DNA of 64,000 nucleotides from Candidatus Bariatricus faecipullorum (GTDB lineage: Bacteria; Bacillota; Clostridia; Lachnospirales; Lachnospiraceae): NCBI GenBank assembly GCA_019118525.1, contig DWYV01000062.1:1-64000 (forward strand), given 5' to 3'. Below, one piece after another: positions 8,418-17,636 of the stretch. The notes below the pieces were generated by a model that searched no databases, had not been told where the DNA came from, and was given only the letters and a program-made list of their open reading frames with translations. Position numbers and translations under genes: made by a program. Position 1 is the stretch's first letter; every line of letters begins with the position of its first letter.

Positions 8418-9238
8418 TCATTTTGAAATGTTATCCCTTATGTAAGCACATACAGCTTTGCAGACTACAGCCCATTTTATATCTCCCACATAGAAATTAT
8501 CATCCTTATATAGATTCCAAAGATTCAATAATCCTTCATCTGCTGATATTTCGTTCAAGATTTTTTCTATTTGCCCCGAACCAAATGTAGTCTTTCGTTT
8601 CATGCAGGTTGCGGTAAATGCTTCCGCCAGCACCTTCTTATCGATACTGACTTTATTCCCGACTACAATCTCAAACACATCATAATAATCTCGCATCCGC
8701 GTTGTTGTAATTCCCCTTGCCAGAATGGTTTATATCTTTTCTGCAAGAAGAGTTTCCGGAGTGTAACTCATCAGTTCGATGCTCCTGTCTTCAAACATGA
8801 GACGATAACTGTAACAGATTGCTGAAGGAGTAATGACATCATCCGTAGAGATATCCAGCCTAATCCACTTTTTCAAACGGTCAAGTCTGGCCTCCAGTAC
8901 CAACCGGACTCCCGGATATTCAAAGTCGGCCATGATTTCTGCGGCCTTTACAATTTCAAAACTGATACCGTCTTCTACACGAATACGAATAATCTCGTTT
9001 GCAATTCGTACGGCATCCTCTTCATTAAGAGGCAGTGCCTTGAGTGTCGAATCAATATCCATAGTTACCCTTGTGTCAATCCCAACTAACAAAGCGACAA
9101 GCAGACCGCCTTTTAAATCGAAACTCTTTCCAGAAAACGCTCCATAATAAAATTACGAATCAGCATCTGTGCAGTCCGATTATCACCATGAGAAATATTT
9201 CTTACTTTATCTTTCAATTGTTTTGATGTATGAATCAT
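8418..9238 (-). pseudogene. AbiEii toxin (nucleotidyltransferase) remnant
   Basis: The reading frame of a type IV AbiEii/AbiGii nucleotidyltransferase toxin is recognisable in three parts. ATG 9238 begins MIHTSKQLKDKVRNIS and continues to ERFLERVS, where a small deletion shifts the frame. The next block, LKGGLLVALLVGIDTRVTMD (GG and DxD-type nucleotidyltransferase core), runs to TPETLLAEKI. There a TAA at 8730-8732 replaces an expected CAA, and the same frame continues TILARGITTTRMRDYYDVFE to the natural end at 8418. Two independent lesions make a functional toxin very unlikely. The start overlaps the antitoxin stop as ATGA, the usual coupling of the pair. Confidence 0.85.
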
Positions 9239-9620
9239 GCCAGCACCTCCGCATATTTCATCATCTCATCACGTATTCCCAACTTTTCCGCATAGCGAAT
9301 CAGAACCTGTAACCTTCTGCCTGAGTCTGACATATATTCTTTCATTGCCGTCTGAAACATCTGCACATCCATCTTTTTCCGGTTAATTACCGCATCACAG
9401 ACGGTCCGCTCCCTATCATAGACCACAATCTGATTCCCGTATCCAGATTCGACTACGGTTTTTCCCAGTTCATATAAGTCTTCCTTTCTCGTTCTTACCT
9501 GAATTTTCTTTTTTCTCAAATGAACTGCATTATATCCCTGAGGAACAGTTACTTCAATTCTGCCGTAAATAAATACCCATTATTCTCATCTGACAATTTT
9601 CTTAAAATATCTTTTTTCAT
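9235..9620 (-). pseudogene. AbiEi antitoxin remnant with internal deletion
   Basis: ATG 9620 begins MKKDILRKLSDENNGYLFTAE, cut by one residue here: the winged-helix N-terminus of AbiEi antitoxins. At this point the sequence jumps, with a frame change, to IEVTVPQGYNAVHLRKKKIQ and the whole C-terminal domain, ending KYAEVLA at 9235. Roughly the middle of the protein, including most of the DNA-binding domain, is missing. The junction GAATTGAAG can be read in both frames, suggesting a short-homology deletion. An intact ORF from 9519 encodes only the C-terminal part. Intact AbiEi neutralises AbiEii indirectly and represses its own operon; this copy can probably do neither. Confidence 0.8.
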
Positions 9621-9632
9621 AATACCACCATG

Positions 9633-9678
9633 TTTACTTTTATGTTGTAATTGTATATTATTTTAACACAAAAGTAAA
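9633..9678. promoter_or_regulatory. Inverted repeat upstream of abiEi, likely old autoregulatory operator
   Basis: TTTACTTTT (9633-9641) and AAAAGTAAA (9670-9678) form a perfect 9-bp inverted repeat around an AT-rich core that holds a possible -10 box (TATACA on the minus strand). AbiEi proteins are known to repress their operons by binding inverted repeats at the promoter. The spacing and position fit that role, but binding is inferred. Confidence 0.5.
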
Positions 9679-9706
9679 TTTTAAATAATATTTCAGGGAA
9701 CGAATT

Positions 9707-9746
9707 CAGGGGAAGGTGTTTCTCATATGAGAAACACCTTCCCCTG
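9707..9746. repeat. 40-bp perfect palindrome
   Basis: CAGGGGAAGGTGTTTCTCAT is followed directly by its exact reverse complement. It lies 46 bases beyond the lysS stop. Only TTTA follows on the + strand and no T run follows on the lysS strand, so it is not a standard intrinsic terminator. It could still end or stabilise the lysS transcript, or mark the border of the AbiE region. Confidence 0.75.
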
Positions 9747-9792
9747 TTTAGAACCATCTATTTGTTATCAAATCTGAATGCCATTTTGACTT

Positions 9793-11760
9793 TTAATACA
9801 GCTTCGCCCCTGCCGGAATCCGGTCGTCCACCATCAGCAGGTTCAGACCTTCTCTTCCGTTTTCCTCATGGACTGCGCTGATAAGCATACCCTCGGAGTC
9901 AATGCCCATCATCTTTCTGGGCGGCAGGTTTACGATTGCCACGCAGGTCTTTCCTACCAGTTCCTCCGGCTCATAGAATTCATGAATTCCGCTTAAAATC
10001 GTACGCTTCCGGTCTGTTCCGTCGTTTAAGACGAACTTCAGGAGCTTCTTGCTCTTCGGAACCGCTTCGCATTCCTCTACCTTCACAATCCGGAAATCGG
10101 ATTTGCTGAAGGTGTCAAAGTCCACCATTTCCTCAAACAGCGGCTCGATTTTTACATTGGAAAAATCGATTTCCACTTTGGCGGTTTCTGCCGCAGGCAC
10201 TGCTTTCGCCGCTTCCTGGGCTGCCGGTGCCTGGCCGCTCTGTGCCGCATTGTTTGCCTCGTTCTTTGCGGCTCCCTGGGATTTCATGGTGGGGAACAGA
10301 AGCACGTCCCGGATAGCTGCGGCTCCGGTGAGCAGCATGCACATCCGGTCGATACCGAATCCGATTCCGCCTGTAGGCGGCATACCGATTTCCAGTGCGT
10401 TCAGGAAATCTTCATCGGTGGTATTGGCCTCTTCATTTCCCTGGGCCAGCTGTTCTTCCTGGTCTTTGAACCGGGCTCTCTGGTCAATGGGGTCGTTCAG
10501 CTCGGAATAGGCGTTTGCCATCTCCCAGCCGTTCATAAAGAATTCAAACCGCTCTACGTAGTCCGGGTTATCCGGTTTCTTCTTGGTCAGCGGAGAAATC
10601 TCAATGGGATGGTCGGTTACAAAGGTGGGCTGCAGCAGGTGCGGCTCTGCATATTCCTCGAAGAAGAGGGAAAGGATATCACCCTTTTTATGTCTCTCTT
10701 CGAATTCAATCTTGTGTTCTTTTGCCAGGGCTCTTGCCTCCTGCAGGGTGTGTACTTCATTCCAGTCCACACCGGCGTATTTCTTCACGGCGTCTACCAT
10801 GGTAATCCGCTCGAAGGGTTTGCCCAGGTCCATTTCTACTCCGTTATAAACAATTTTTGTGGTCCCCAGAACCTCCTGGGCCACATGACGGTACAGATTT
10901 TCGGTTAAGTCCATCATGCCGTTATAATCTGTATAGGCCTGATACAGTTCCATCAGGGTGAATTCCGGATTGTGTCTGGTATCCAGTCCTTCGTTCCGGA
11001 ATACACGGCCGATTTCGTATACTTTTTCCAGGCCGCCTACAATCAGTCTCTTTAAGTAAAGTTCCAGGGATATCCGGAGTTTGAAGTCCTCTCCCAGCGC
11101 GTTAAAATGTGTCTCAAAGGGTCTGGCCGCAGCGCCTCCGGCGTTTGCCACCAGCATGGGGGTTTCTACCTCCATAAAGCCCTGTCCGTCCAGATACTTC
11201 CGGATGGAACTGATAATACGGGACCGTTTGATAAAGGTATCCTTTACCTCCGGGTTCATAATCAGGTCCACATAACGCTGACGGTAGCGGATATCCGTAT
11301 CGGTCAGGCCGTGGAATTTCTCCGGCAGTACCTGCAGACTCTTGGAAAGCAGGGTCACCTGGGAAGCATGAATGGAGATTTCTCCGGTTTTTGTTTTGAA
11401 CACCTCTCCGGTGATGCCGATGATATCTCCGATATCCAGCTTTTTAAAGGCTTTGTATTCTTCCTCGCCAATGCTGTCCCTTGCCACATAGGACTGGATA
11501 TTTCCTTCCAGGTCCTGAATGTTGCAGAAGGAAGCTTTTCCCATGACACGTTTGGACATCATCCGTCCTGCCAGGGTCACGGTTTTTCCTTCCAGTTCCT
11601 CAAACTGCTCTTTCACCTCTGTGCTGTGATGTGTCACGTCAAATCTGGTGACAGTAAAAGGATTCTGGCCGTTTGCCTGAAGTTCCGCCAGTTTTTCCCG
11701 GCGCACCTTTCTTAAATGATTGATGTCCTGCTCTGGTCCATTGTTCTGCTGTCCTGCCAC
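9793..11760 (-). CDS. lysS: Lysyl-tRNA synthetase, class II, with C-terminal tRNA-binding domain
   Basis: A 655-residue enzyme charging tRNA-Lys. An N-terminal OB-fold (about 50-150) is followed by the class II core, with motif 2 [20 protein letters not shown] and motif 3 [14 protein letters not shown] (about 480). After an Ala/Gln-rich linker (about 505-535), the last ~110 residues form an EMAP/Arc1p/MetG-type OB domain ([33 protein letters not shown]). Standard bacterial LysRS is about 500 residues, so this is an added module that should raise affinity for tRNA. The start is taken as GTG 11760, with AAGGAG 8 bases upstream; GTG 11769 overlaps that site. It follows greA in one operon. Confidence 0.93.
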   Translation of the reverse strand: MAGQQNNGPEQDINHLRKVRREKLAELQANGQNPFTVTRFDVTHHSTEVKEQFEELEGKTVTLAGRMMSKRVMGKASFCNIQDLEGNIQSYVARDSIGEEEYKAFKKLDIGDIIGITGEVFKTKTGEISIHASQVTLLSKSLQVLPEKFHGLTDTDIRYRQRYVDLIMNPEVKDTFIKRSRIISSIRKYLDGQGFMEVETPMLVANAGGAAARPFETHFNALGEDFKLRISLELYLKRLIVGGLEKVYEIGRVFRNEGLDTRHNPEFTLMELYQAYTDYNGMMDLTENLYRHVAQEVLGTTKIVYNGVEMDLGKPFERITMVDAVKKYAGVDWNEVHTLQEARALAKEHKIEFEERHKKGDILSLFFEEYAEPHLLQPTFVTDHPIEISPLTKKKPDNPDYVERFEFFMNGWEMANAYSELNDPIDQRARFKDQEEQLAQGNEEANTTDEDFLNALEIGMPPTGGIGFGIDRMCMLLTGAAAIRDVLLFPTMKSQGAAKNEANNAAQSGQAPAAQEAAKAVPAAETAKVEIDFSNVKIEPLFEEMVDFDTFSKSDFRIVKVEECEAVPKSKKLLKFVLNDGTDRKRTILSGIHEFYEPEELVGKTCVAIVNLPPRKMMGIDSEGMLISAVHEENGREGLNLLMVDDRIPAGAKLY

Positions 11761-11791
11761 TTCTTCCACTCCTTTTCCTATCGTTCCTCTG

Positions 11792-12274
11792 TTAGATGGA
11801 ACGGTTAATGTTCAGTACTTTATATTCAATCGTGCCCGCCTGGGTTTCTACCTCTACGATGTCTCCGACTTTTTTACCAATCAGAGCCTTTCCTACCGGA
11901 GACTCGTTGGAAATCTTTCCTTCCAGGCTGTTAGCCTCAGTGGAGCCTACCAGCTTGAATTCAATTTCTTCATCAAATTCTGCGTCGTAGACGTCAACGG
12001 TGCAGCCGATGCTGATTTTGTCCAGGTCCACTTCGTCTTCTACTACTACTTCTGCATTTTTCAGAATTTTTTCCAGTTCATCGATTCTGGCTTCAATGTC
12101 GCGCTGTTCGTCTTTTGCAGCATCGTATTCTGCATTCTCGGACAAGTCCCCCTGCTCTCTTGCCTCTTTAATCTTTCCAGCGACTTCTTTTCTTTTTACT
12201 ACCTTCAGATTTTCCAGTTCATCTTCCAGTTTTTTGAGCCCTGTATAGGTCAGCAGCGTTTTCTTTTCTTCCAT
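11792..12274 (-). CDS. greA: Transcription elongation factor GreA
   Basis: A 160-residue GreA. The N-terminal coiled coil (about 10-75) carries the tip motif [20 protein letters not shown], with the acidic residues that enter the RNA polymerase secondary channel. The C-terminal FKBP-like domain ends [19 protein letters not shown]. It stimulates cleavage of backtracked RNA. Start ATG 12274 is preceded by AGGGAAG. It is the first gene behind the consensus promoter at 12371-12399, with lysS 31 bases downstream. Confidence 0.95.
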   Translation of the reverse strand: MEEKKTLLTYTGLKKLEDELENLKVVKRKEVAGKIKEAREQGDLSENAEYDAAKDEQRDIEARIDELEKILKNAEVVVEDEVDLDKISIGCTVDVYDAEFDEEIEFKLVGSTEANSLEGKISNESPVGKALIGKKVGDIVEVETQAGTIEYKVLNINRSI

Positions 12275-12370
12275 TTTCAACTTCCCTTTCTAATCATAAA
12301 TTCCTTATTAAAAAGTACGGGAGAGAGTCCCTGTTTTTCTCTCTGTTAAGTCTACTTTCACAATTTCAAT

Positions 12371-12399
12371 ATTATACCTAAGCCTTGTCCTGCTGTCAA
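12371..12399 (-). promoter_or_regulatory. Consensus sigma-A promoter for greA-lysS
   Basis: Read leftwards, TTGACA (12399-12394) and TATAAT (12376-12371) are both perfect and exactly 17 bases apart. The promoter lies within the 3' end of dusB, about 97 bases before the greA start, leaving a leader of about 90 bases. Confidence 0.88.
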
Positions 12400-13436
12400 G
12401 ATATTTCCGACCCGCAGGCGGCAGTTTCCGACGGTTTTTTTCTGTCTCCTCCCAGCCGTGTTTCCAGCAGTCCTTCCAGCTCTTCATAACTTTTCGTCTG
12501 ATTGATATCCCTGCGCAGTTTTGCGGAGTCGGGCAGGCCGGTGGTATACCAGGCCACATGCTTTCTCATCTCCCGGATGCCGGCCTCTTCTCCCCGGATT
12601 TCTGTCTGCATCCGGGCATGACGCAGCATGGTTTCCCGGATAACGGGAAGGGACGGGCGCAAGGGAATCTGCCCGGTAAAATCCGGATTCCGGGAAACCT
12701 CCTCCCAGGTCAGAAGATGGGCGAATATCCAGGGATTTCCCTGGGCCGCCCGGCCTACCATAATGGCGTCGCAGCCGGTCTGGTCAAAGAGTTCCCCGGC
12801 GCTTTTTCCATCGGTCACGTCTCCGTTTCCGATAACCGGAATCTGCACCGCCTCTTTTACCTGGCGGATGATGTCCCAGTCCGCTTTTCCGGAATAGTAC
12901 TGTTCTCTCGTCCGCCCGTGAACGGCCACGGCGGCGGCTCCGGATTCTTCCGCAATTTTTGCCATCTCCACGGCGTTTACGTGGGCGTCGTCAAAGCCCT
13001 TGCGAATTTTTACGGTGACCGGTTTTTTGATGGCGCCGGACACGGCCCGGATAATTTTCCCCGCCAGCAGCGGCTGTTTCATCAGGGCGGAGCCTTCTCC
13101 GTTTTTGACGATTTTCGGCACCGGACAGCCCATGTTGATGTCCAGCAGGTCGTAGGGAAGTTCCTCCGTCCGCTTCGCTATCTCCGCCATGATTTCCGGG
13201 TCGGAGCCGAAAAGCTGAAGGGAGACGGGGTGTTCCTCCGGGTGAATCTCCAGCAGGGCTTTTGTGTTTCTGTTTCCGTACAGAATGGCCTTGGCGCTGA
13301 CCATCTCCATACACACCAGGCCGGCGCCCTGCTCTTTGCAGAGCAAGCGAAATGGCAGGTCCGTTACGCCTGCCATGGGTGCCAGTATATATCTGTTTGG
13401 AAGTGTGACATTTCCGATTTTCATGGTCTGTATCAT
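12396..13436 (-). CDS. dusB: tRNA-dihydrouridine synthase DusB
   Basis: A 346-residue FMN-dependent TIM-barrel enzyme that reduces uridine to dihydrouridine in the tRNA D-loop. The DUS signatures are LAPMAGVTDLPFRLLCKE near the N-terminus, DINMGCPVPKIVKNGEGSAL with the catalytic cysteine, and VTVKIRKGFD and VHGRTREQYYSG further on. The C-terminal helical domain (about 245-330) binds tRNA. Its ATG overlaps the stop of the upstream DUF6145-like gene (ATGA), so the two are translationally coupled. The 3' end contains the greA promoter. Confidence 0.93.
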   Translation of the reverse strand: MIQTMKIGNVTLPNRYILAPMAGVTDLPFRLLCKEQGAGLVCMEMVSAKAILYGNRNTKALLEIHPEEHPVSLQLFGSDPEIMAEIAKRTEELPYDLLDINMGCPVPKIVKNGEGSALMKQPLLAGKIIRAVSGAIKKPVTVKIRKGFDDAHVNAVEMAKIAEESGAAAVAVHGRTREQYYSGKADWDIIRQVKEAVQIPVIGNGDVTDGKSAGELFDQTGCDAIMVGRAAQGNPWIFAHLLTWEEVSRNPDFTGQIPLRPSLPVIRETMLRHARMQTEIRGEEAGIREMRKHVAWYTTGLPDSAKLRRDINQTKSYEELEGLLETRLGGDRKKPSETAACGSEIS

Positions 13437-13771
13437 TCTATCTCTTCTCCCAGAAAGAACACGCGGTAATAGAGTGAAAGCTGGGTAAACAGCTCCTGCT
13501 TCTTTTCGTCGTGCTGCATTTCTTTGATTTTCAGCTGGCTGCCAATCTCGTCAAACGTGGGGTCGCCGTCCTGGGCGGTAACCTCCAGTTTCAGTTCCCC
13601 GTCCTCATCGAATACGATGGTCAGAATCCCGCCCACGTCATGTACATAGAGTACGCAGAGGATTTTTAAATCATCCTTGATGTGCTGGGGCAGATTTTCA
13701 AAATCCGGGTTCAGATAATATTTTTCTTCGTATGAGTTTGCGCCGCATAATACAACTTTATCCTGGTACAT
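13433..13771 (-). CDS. DUF6145-like protein
   Basis: A 112-residue acidic protein, starting MYQDKVVLCGANSYEEKYYL and ending YYRVFFLGEEIE. It resembles the Lachnospiraceae family I remember as DUF6145, commonly found next to dusB. No catalytic motif, signal peptide or membrane segment is visible; a beta-rich middle (VHDVGGILTIVFDEDG) is followed by a charged helix. Its stop overlaps the dusB start, suggesting co-expression. Function unknown. Confidence 0.7.
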   Translation of the reverse strand: MYQDKVVLCGANSYEEKYYLNPDFENLPQHIKDDLKILCVLYVHDVGGILTIVFDEDGELKLEVTAQDGDPTFDEIGSQLKIKEMQHDEKKQELFTQLSLYYRVFFLGEEIE

Positions 13772-13830
13772 AATTCCTCCTGGTAACTCCTCCTTCCTGC
13801 CTGCAGTGTTCCGGCAGTCCTGCTCTCCTG

Positions 13831-14808
13831 CTACAGATATCCGTACACGCCGCGAACGGACACTTCCCCGGCATAGACCGCTTCGGTCTTTCCGTCTTCT
13901 TTTCTGACCAGAAGCTCTCCTTTTTCGTTGATACCCAGCGCAGTTCCGGTATGTTCCCGTCCCGGTTCCAGGACGCGGACCGTCCGTCCCCGATTTACAA
14001 GAAAACGGCTGTATTCTTCCTTCAGGCCGGTAAAGTCGCCGGTTCTGGCGTAAATCTGAAAGCAGTCCTCGAAATGCTTCATGATTTCCGCTATCAGGGC
14101 CGCCCGGTTCCAGGTTCTTCCGCTTTCCAGAAAAAGAGAAGAAGCCCTGCTGGAAAGCTCCTCCGGAATGTCCGTCATATTTACGTTAATGCCGGTTCCG
14201 ATAACGACATAGTGGATAAAATCCACTTCTGCACTCATCTCGGTCAGAATCCCGCAGATTTTCTTTCCGCCGACGATAACGTCGTTGGGCCATTTTATCA
14301 TGGCCGGAAGTCCCCCGGCCTCCACTGCCCGTGCCACGGCGAGGGCCATAACCAGGGTCAGGGAAGGGGCCTGCTCCGGCAAAAGGTCCGGCTTTAGAAG
14401 AAGACTCATGTAAATATTTCCCTCCGCCGGAGAGCTCCAGTTTCTTCCTCTTCTTCCCCTGCCGGAAAGCTGGCGTTCCACCACTACAAGAGCGCCGTTT
14501 CCGCCTTCCTTTTCCCCCAGGGCTTTGGCCTGAATGTTGGTGGAGTCCGTCTCTCTGCAGTAAAGCACCGGGCGTCCGGCCCATTTGGTGGCAAGACGGC
14601 TCTCTATTTCTTCTCCCGAGAGCACATCCGGGGTTTCTGTCAGACGGTACCCCTTATTGCGCTGGGCCTCAATCCCGTACCCTTCCTCTTTCAGGCGGCT
14701 GACGGCCTTCCAGACGGCAGTCCGGGAAACGCCCAGTTTTTCGCTGAGCTGCTGTCCCGACACATAGCCGCCGGATTCCCGGAGCACTTTTAAAATTTCT
14801 GCTTTCAT
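13831..14808 (-). CDS. birA: Bifunctional biotin ligase/repressor BirA
   Basis: A 325-residue protein that attaches biotin to carboxylase carrier domains and can repress biotin genes. The N-terminal winged helix (about 1-65) contains SGQQLSEKLGVSRTAVWKAV. The catalytic domain has the biotinyl-AMP loop GRGRRGRNW (about 115-123) and KWPNDV, and a C-terminal SH3-like domain follows. The HTH makes it a group II, regulator-type ligase. It begins 6 bases after the argF stop and is probably co-transcribed with it. Confidence 0.93.
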   Translation of the reverse strand: MKAEILKVLRESGGYVSGQQLSEKLGVSRTAVWKAVSRLKEEGYGIEAQRNKGYRLTETPDVLSGEEIESRLATKWAGRPVLYCRETDSTNIQAKALGEKEGGNGALVVVERQLSGRGRRGRNWSSPAEGNIYMSLLLKPDLLPEQAPSLTLVMALAVARAVEAGGLPAMIKWPNDVIVGGKKICGILTEMSAEVDFIHYVVIGTGINVNMTDIPEELSSRASSLFLESGRTWNRAALIAEIMKHFEDCFQIYARTGDFTGLKEEYSRFLVNRGRTVRVLEPGREHTGTALGINEKGELLVRKEDGKTEAVYAGEVSVRGVYGYL

Positions 14809-14813
14809 GGTGT

Positions 14814-15758
14814 TTATTCTTCCGTTTCTCCCAGTGTGGCAACCATAATGGCCTTGATGGTGTGAAGCCGGTTTTCTGCCTCTTCGAAGACCAGGGAAGC
14901 CTCGCTTTCAAATACATCTTCGGTTACTTCTTTTCCTTTTACCGCGGGCAGACAGTGGGAGAAAATGGTACCCGGTTTTCCCGTGCGGGCCATCAGTTCT
15001 TTATTTATCTGGTAGGGTTTTGCAATCCGCTCTCTCTCCTGCTCTTTCTTTTCTTCGCCCATGGAAATCCAGACGTCGGTATAAAGCACGTCCGCGCCTT
15101 TTACGCCGTCCAGGTCATCGGTAATCTCAATGGTGGAACCGGATTCCTCCGCGTAACCTTTGCAGAGTTCCACCAGTTCCGGATTCGGCCACAGTGTTTT
15201 CGGACCGCAGATAGTCACATCCAGTCCCATCTTAACGGAACCGATAAGCAGGCTGTTTGCCACGTTGTTTCTGCCGTCTCCCAGGTATGCCACCTTCAGA
15301 CCTTTCAGGTAGCCGAAATGTTCCCGGATAGTCAGGAGCATGGCGAGGCACTGGGTAGGATGATAGGCGTCGGTCAGACCGTTCCACACCGGGACACCGC
15401 TGTATTCTGCCAGAATCTCTGCGTAGTCCTGCTCAAACCCGCGGAATTCAATTCCGTCAAACATCCGTCCCAGAACCCGGGCCGTATCCTCAATGCTCTC
15501 TTTATGTCCAAGCTGAATCTCGTTTCCTGCCAGATAGGTGGGAATGCCGCCTTCGTCCTGGGCTCCTACGGTAAAGGCACAGCGTGTCCTGGTGGAGGGC
15601 TTCTCAAAAATCAGGGCGATGTTCTTTCCTGCCAGGCTGGTTCCCCGGATGCCTTTTTTCTTTTTCTCTTTTAGTTTTGCCGCCAGGTCCAGCAGGTACT
15701 CAATCTCTGCCGCAGAGTAGTCTTTCAGTGTCAGAAAATTTCTTCCTTTTAAGTTCAT
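14814..15758 (-). CDS. argF: Ornithine carbamoyltransferase (in frame with upstream patatin gene)
   Basis: A 314-residue enzyme making citrulline from ornithine and carbamoyl phosphate, for arginine synthesis or breakdown. The carbamoyl-phosphate loop [20 protein letters not shown], and the ornithine-side HCLPA are all intact, and the length is normal. ATG 15758 has AGAGGA 7 bases upstream, so it can start on its own. No stop codon separates it from the patatin frame upstream, so a 683-residue fusion could also be made. The normal N-terminus, [15 protein letters not shown], is kept in full. Confidence 0.93.
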   Translation of the reverse strand: MNLKGRNFLTLKDYSAAEIEYLLDLAAKLKEKKKKGIRGTSLAGKNIALIFEKPSTRTRCAFTVGAQDEGGIPTYLAGNEIQLGHKESIEDTARVLGRMFDGIEFRGFEQDYAEILAEYSGVPVWNGLTDAYHPTQCLAMLLTIREHFGYLKGLKVAYLGDGRNNVANSLLIGSVKMGLDVTICGPKTLWPNPELVELCKGYAEESGSTIEITDDLDGVKGADVLYTDVWISMGEEKKEQERERIAKPYQINKELMARTGKPGTIFSHCLPAVKGKEVTEDVFESEASLVFEEAENRLHTIKAIMVATLGETEE

Positions 15759-16865
15759 CTTATATTCCTCTTTCATCTTAATTATGGTGTGAACAAACAA
15801 CGGCAGGCCCCGCCGCACGTCCTCCTTCAGAAGAACATACCGGTCACAGACACGCTCCAGCAGCTCATCCACGGTGTATACTGCATATTTCTGAATCCGC
15901 ATAAGTTTTGCCGCCGCTTCCAGCATTCCCAGAAACAGTTCGCCGTCCGTACAGCCTCCCGGCAGTTTCAGCAGAGACCTGTATTCTGCCTTTTCCCGCC
16001 TGCTTATGCCTTTCATCATTTCTTCATAATAGCACTCTTCGTGATTTTGTTCAATATAGTAAATGGTTCCGGAAAGCCCGTAAATCACTCTTTTTGCGTC
16101 ATAATACCCGATTTTCAGGTTCTGGCGGCTTCTTTTCGGGGAGAATTCCAGAATGCTGCCCAGGCTCACCCGGGGCGCTATCTCATAGGAGATGCCCTCA
16201 TCCGGTATCACGGCCCTGGGCACTCGCCCCGGCCCGTAAATCCGTACCTGGATGATGTTTTCGTAGCCCCGTTTTAAAAGGGAGTTTACCGGCACATTGT
16301 TAATGACGCCTCCGTCTATGTACGTCTTCCCGTGAAGGGGTTCGTTTTTGAAGCCCAGCAGATAGGCGCTTGCTAACAGGAAATCCTCCAGAAGCCCTTC
16401 CTCGATATCTTCGACCGCCAGGTCCAGTTCTTTTCTGTCAGAGACGGAAAAGGTCAGCAGGAAAAAACGGATACTGCTTTCCCGGACCTTCTGCTCGTCC
16501 ACGGCCTCGTGAATCAGTTCCCGCAGGGGAGTAACATCCACTCCGCCGTCTGAGAGCACATTCCACAGCTCCTTCAGGAATACGCCAAAAGGAAGTTCTT
16601 TCTGAAACAGCTGCTCCATAAGCTGGTCGTCCACATCCATGACCCGGGAAAAGGTAATGCTCTTCCAGATTTCTTCCGCTTTTTCCACATCTCCCATACA
16701 GACAAGGGCGCCGTTTAAGGCGCCCACGGAAGTACCAGCCACGGCCGTAACAGGCACGCCGGCCTCCCTCAGCGCTTTCCATGCGCCAATCTGGTAGGCT
16801 CCCCGTGCTCCTCCGCCGTCAAAAACCAGTCCGTATTCTCTGTGCATATCTATAACCGGTCTCAT
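14814..16865 (-). CDS. Patatin-like phospholipase domain running in frame into ornithine carbamoyltransferase
   Basis: From ATG 16865 (AGGAGG 7 bases upstream) the frame encodes 683 residues. Residues 1 to about 369 form a patatin lipase: the oxyanion loop [13 protein letters not shown], the nucleophile elbow GTSVGALNG with S46, and a [12 protein letters not shown] segment bearing the catalytic Asp. The patatin part would normally end near [13 protein letters not shown], but no stop occurs before the argF ATG. Patatin enzymes cleave acyl chains from lipids. Whether cells make the fused protein, or ribosomes mostly restart at argF, cannot be decided from sequence. A frameshift or lost stop at 15760-15790 is the alternative. 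Confidence 0.75.
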   Translation of the reverse strand: MRPVIDMHREYGLVFDGGGARGAYQIGAWKALREAGVPVTAVAGTSVGALNGALVCMGDVEKAEEIWKSITFSRVMDVDDQLMEQLFQKELPFGVFLKELWNVLSDGGVDVTPLRELIHEAVDEQKVRESSIRFFLLTFSVSDRKELDLAVEDIEEGLLEDFLLASAYLLGFKNEPLHGKTYIDGGVINNVPVNSLLKRGYENIIQVRIYGPGRVPRAVIPDEGISYEIAPRVSLGSILEFSPKRSRQNLKIGYYDAKRVIYGLSGTIYYIEQNHEECYYEEMMKGISRREKAEYRSLLKLPGGCTDGELFLGMLEAAAKLMRIQKYAVYTVDELLERVCDRYVLLKEDVRRGLPLFVHTIIKMKEEYKMNLKGRNFLTLKDYSAAEIEYLLDLAAKLKEKKKKGIRGTSLAGKNIALIFEKPSTRTRCAFTVGAQDEGGIPTYLAGNEIQLGHKESIEDTARVLGRMFDGIEFRGFEQDYAEILAEYSGVPVWNGLTDAYHPTQCLAMLLTIREHFGYLKGLKVAYLGDGRNNVANSLLIGSVKMGLDVTICGPKTLWPNPELVELCKGYAEESGSTIEITDDLDGVKGADVLYTDVWISMGEEKKEQERERIAKPYQINKELMARTGKPGTIFSHCLPAVKGKEVTEDVFESEASLVFEEAENRLHTIKAIMVATLGETEE

Positions 16866-16882
16866 CACAGTACCTCCTCCTG

Positions 16883-17470
16883 TTACGTGTGGAACCAGTG
16901 TCCTCCGATTTGTATTCCATAATTCTGCCCGTCTCCAAAGTAGAGGGCGTCCCCTACCGGACTTGCTCCGGCCAGCGCTTCCCGGGCTGCCTGATAACAG
17001 CTTTCCGTGGCGCTTCCTGCCGCCAGTACCCGGTCCAGTTTGCCGGTGATGGCCGGGCCAAACTGCCCGCTCTGGTAGATAACCTCTGAGATACTGTTCG
17101 GGAAGCTGCCGCTTTTTACCCGGTTCATCACTACGGCTCCCACGGCCACCTGGCCTTCGTAGGGTTCCCCGCCGGCTTCACAGTAAATGAGCGCCGCCAG
17201 CAAATCGGTATCGGAACCGGAAACTGCTGCCTCCTGGGCAGCTTCTTCCTGCTGCCGGATTTCCTCCTGCTTTCTGGACAGAAGCTCCAGACTTCGGGAT
17301 ATCCCCTCCCCTGCGTCAAAACCACTCAGGGCCTGTCCCTCTTTTACGGTAACCATATCTTTTAACGGCAGAACCGTATTTGCTGCAGCCAGGCTGTCCG
17401 GCCCGCCAGATGCCAGTATCATACAGGCCGCCAGGGCCCCCGTCACAATCCGTCTGCTCTTTGCTTTCAT
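16883..17470 (-). CDS. SleB-like cell wall hydrolase
   Basis: A 195-residue secreted protein. A signal peptide covers about residues 1-29 (basic MKAKSRR, a hydrophobic core, then SLAAAN). A short coiled region (about 60-85) leads to a Hydrolase_2/SleB domain (about 90-195), with [20 protein letters not shown], then [20 protein letters not shown]. This domain is a lytic transglycosylase-type peptidoglycan hydrolase in spore cortex lysis proteins. CAGGAGG supports the start. It is upstream of the patatin gene by 17 bases and probably in the same transcript. It shares its domain type with the protein at 32024. Confidence 0.85.
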   Translation of the reverse strand: MKAKSRRIVTGALAACMILASGGPDSLAAANTVLPLKDMVTVKEGQALSGFDAGEGISRSLELLSRKQEEIRQQEEAAQEAAVSGSDTDLLAALIYCEAGGEPYEGQVAVGAVVMNRVKSGSFPNSISEVIYQSGQFGPAITGKLDRVLAAGSATESCYQAAREALAGASPVGDALYFGDGQNYGIQIGGHWFHT

Positions 17471-17535
17471 TTTAAACCTCCTGTTTGCCTGCTCTTACAA
17501 GTAGTATACGCAGGAAATTTCGCTTTTATTACAAC

Positions 17536-17581
17536 TTGTTACAAAGTTGTTACATTTTTTAGGAGGTTATATTAACATATG
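17536..17581 (+). promoter_or_regulatory. Direct repeats and an orphan ribosome binding site
   Basis: Two copies of TTGTTACA (17536-17543, 17547-17554) lie 11 bases apart, one helical turn, upstream of the SleB gene on the other strand. On the + strand they are followed by AGGAGG (17561-17566) and ATG 17579, which opens only a ~30-codon ORF running back into the 3' end of the methyltransferase gene. The site may be left from a deleted + strand gene, or the repeats may be a regulator site for the SleB gene. Confidence 0.3.
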
Positions 17582-17636
17582 CATGTCTTTATGTCAAAGC
17601 CAACTCTTTCCAACAGAGCGGAGCGACGCTCGCCCC

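Noticed and set aside
8418-9092. Two separate small hypothetical genes (92 and 120 codons)
   Set aside because: They are one AbiEii frame split by a single TAA; the residues on both sides of the stop continue the same family alignment in the same frame.
9707-9746. The palindrome as a standard rho-independent terminator of lysS
   Set aside because: The minus strand after the hairpin reads GAATTCG, not a T run, so it was listed as a repeat instead.
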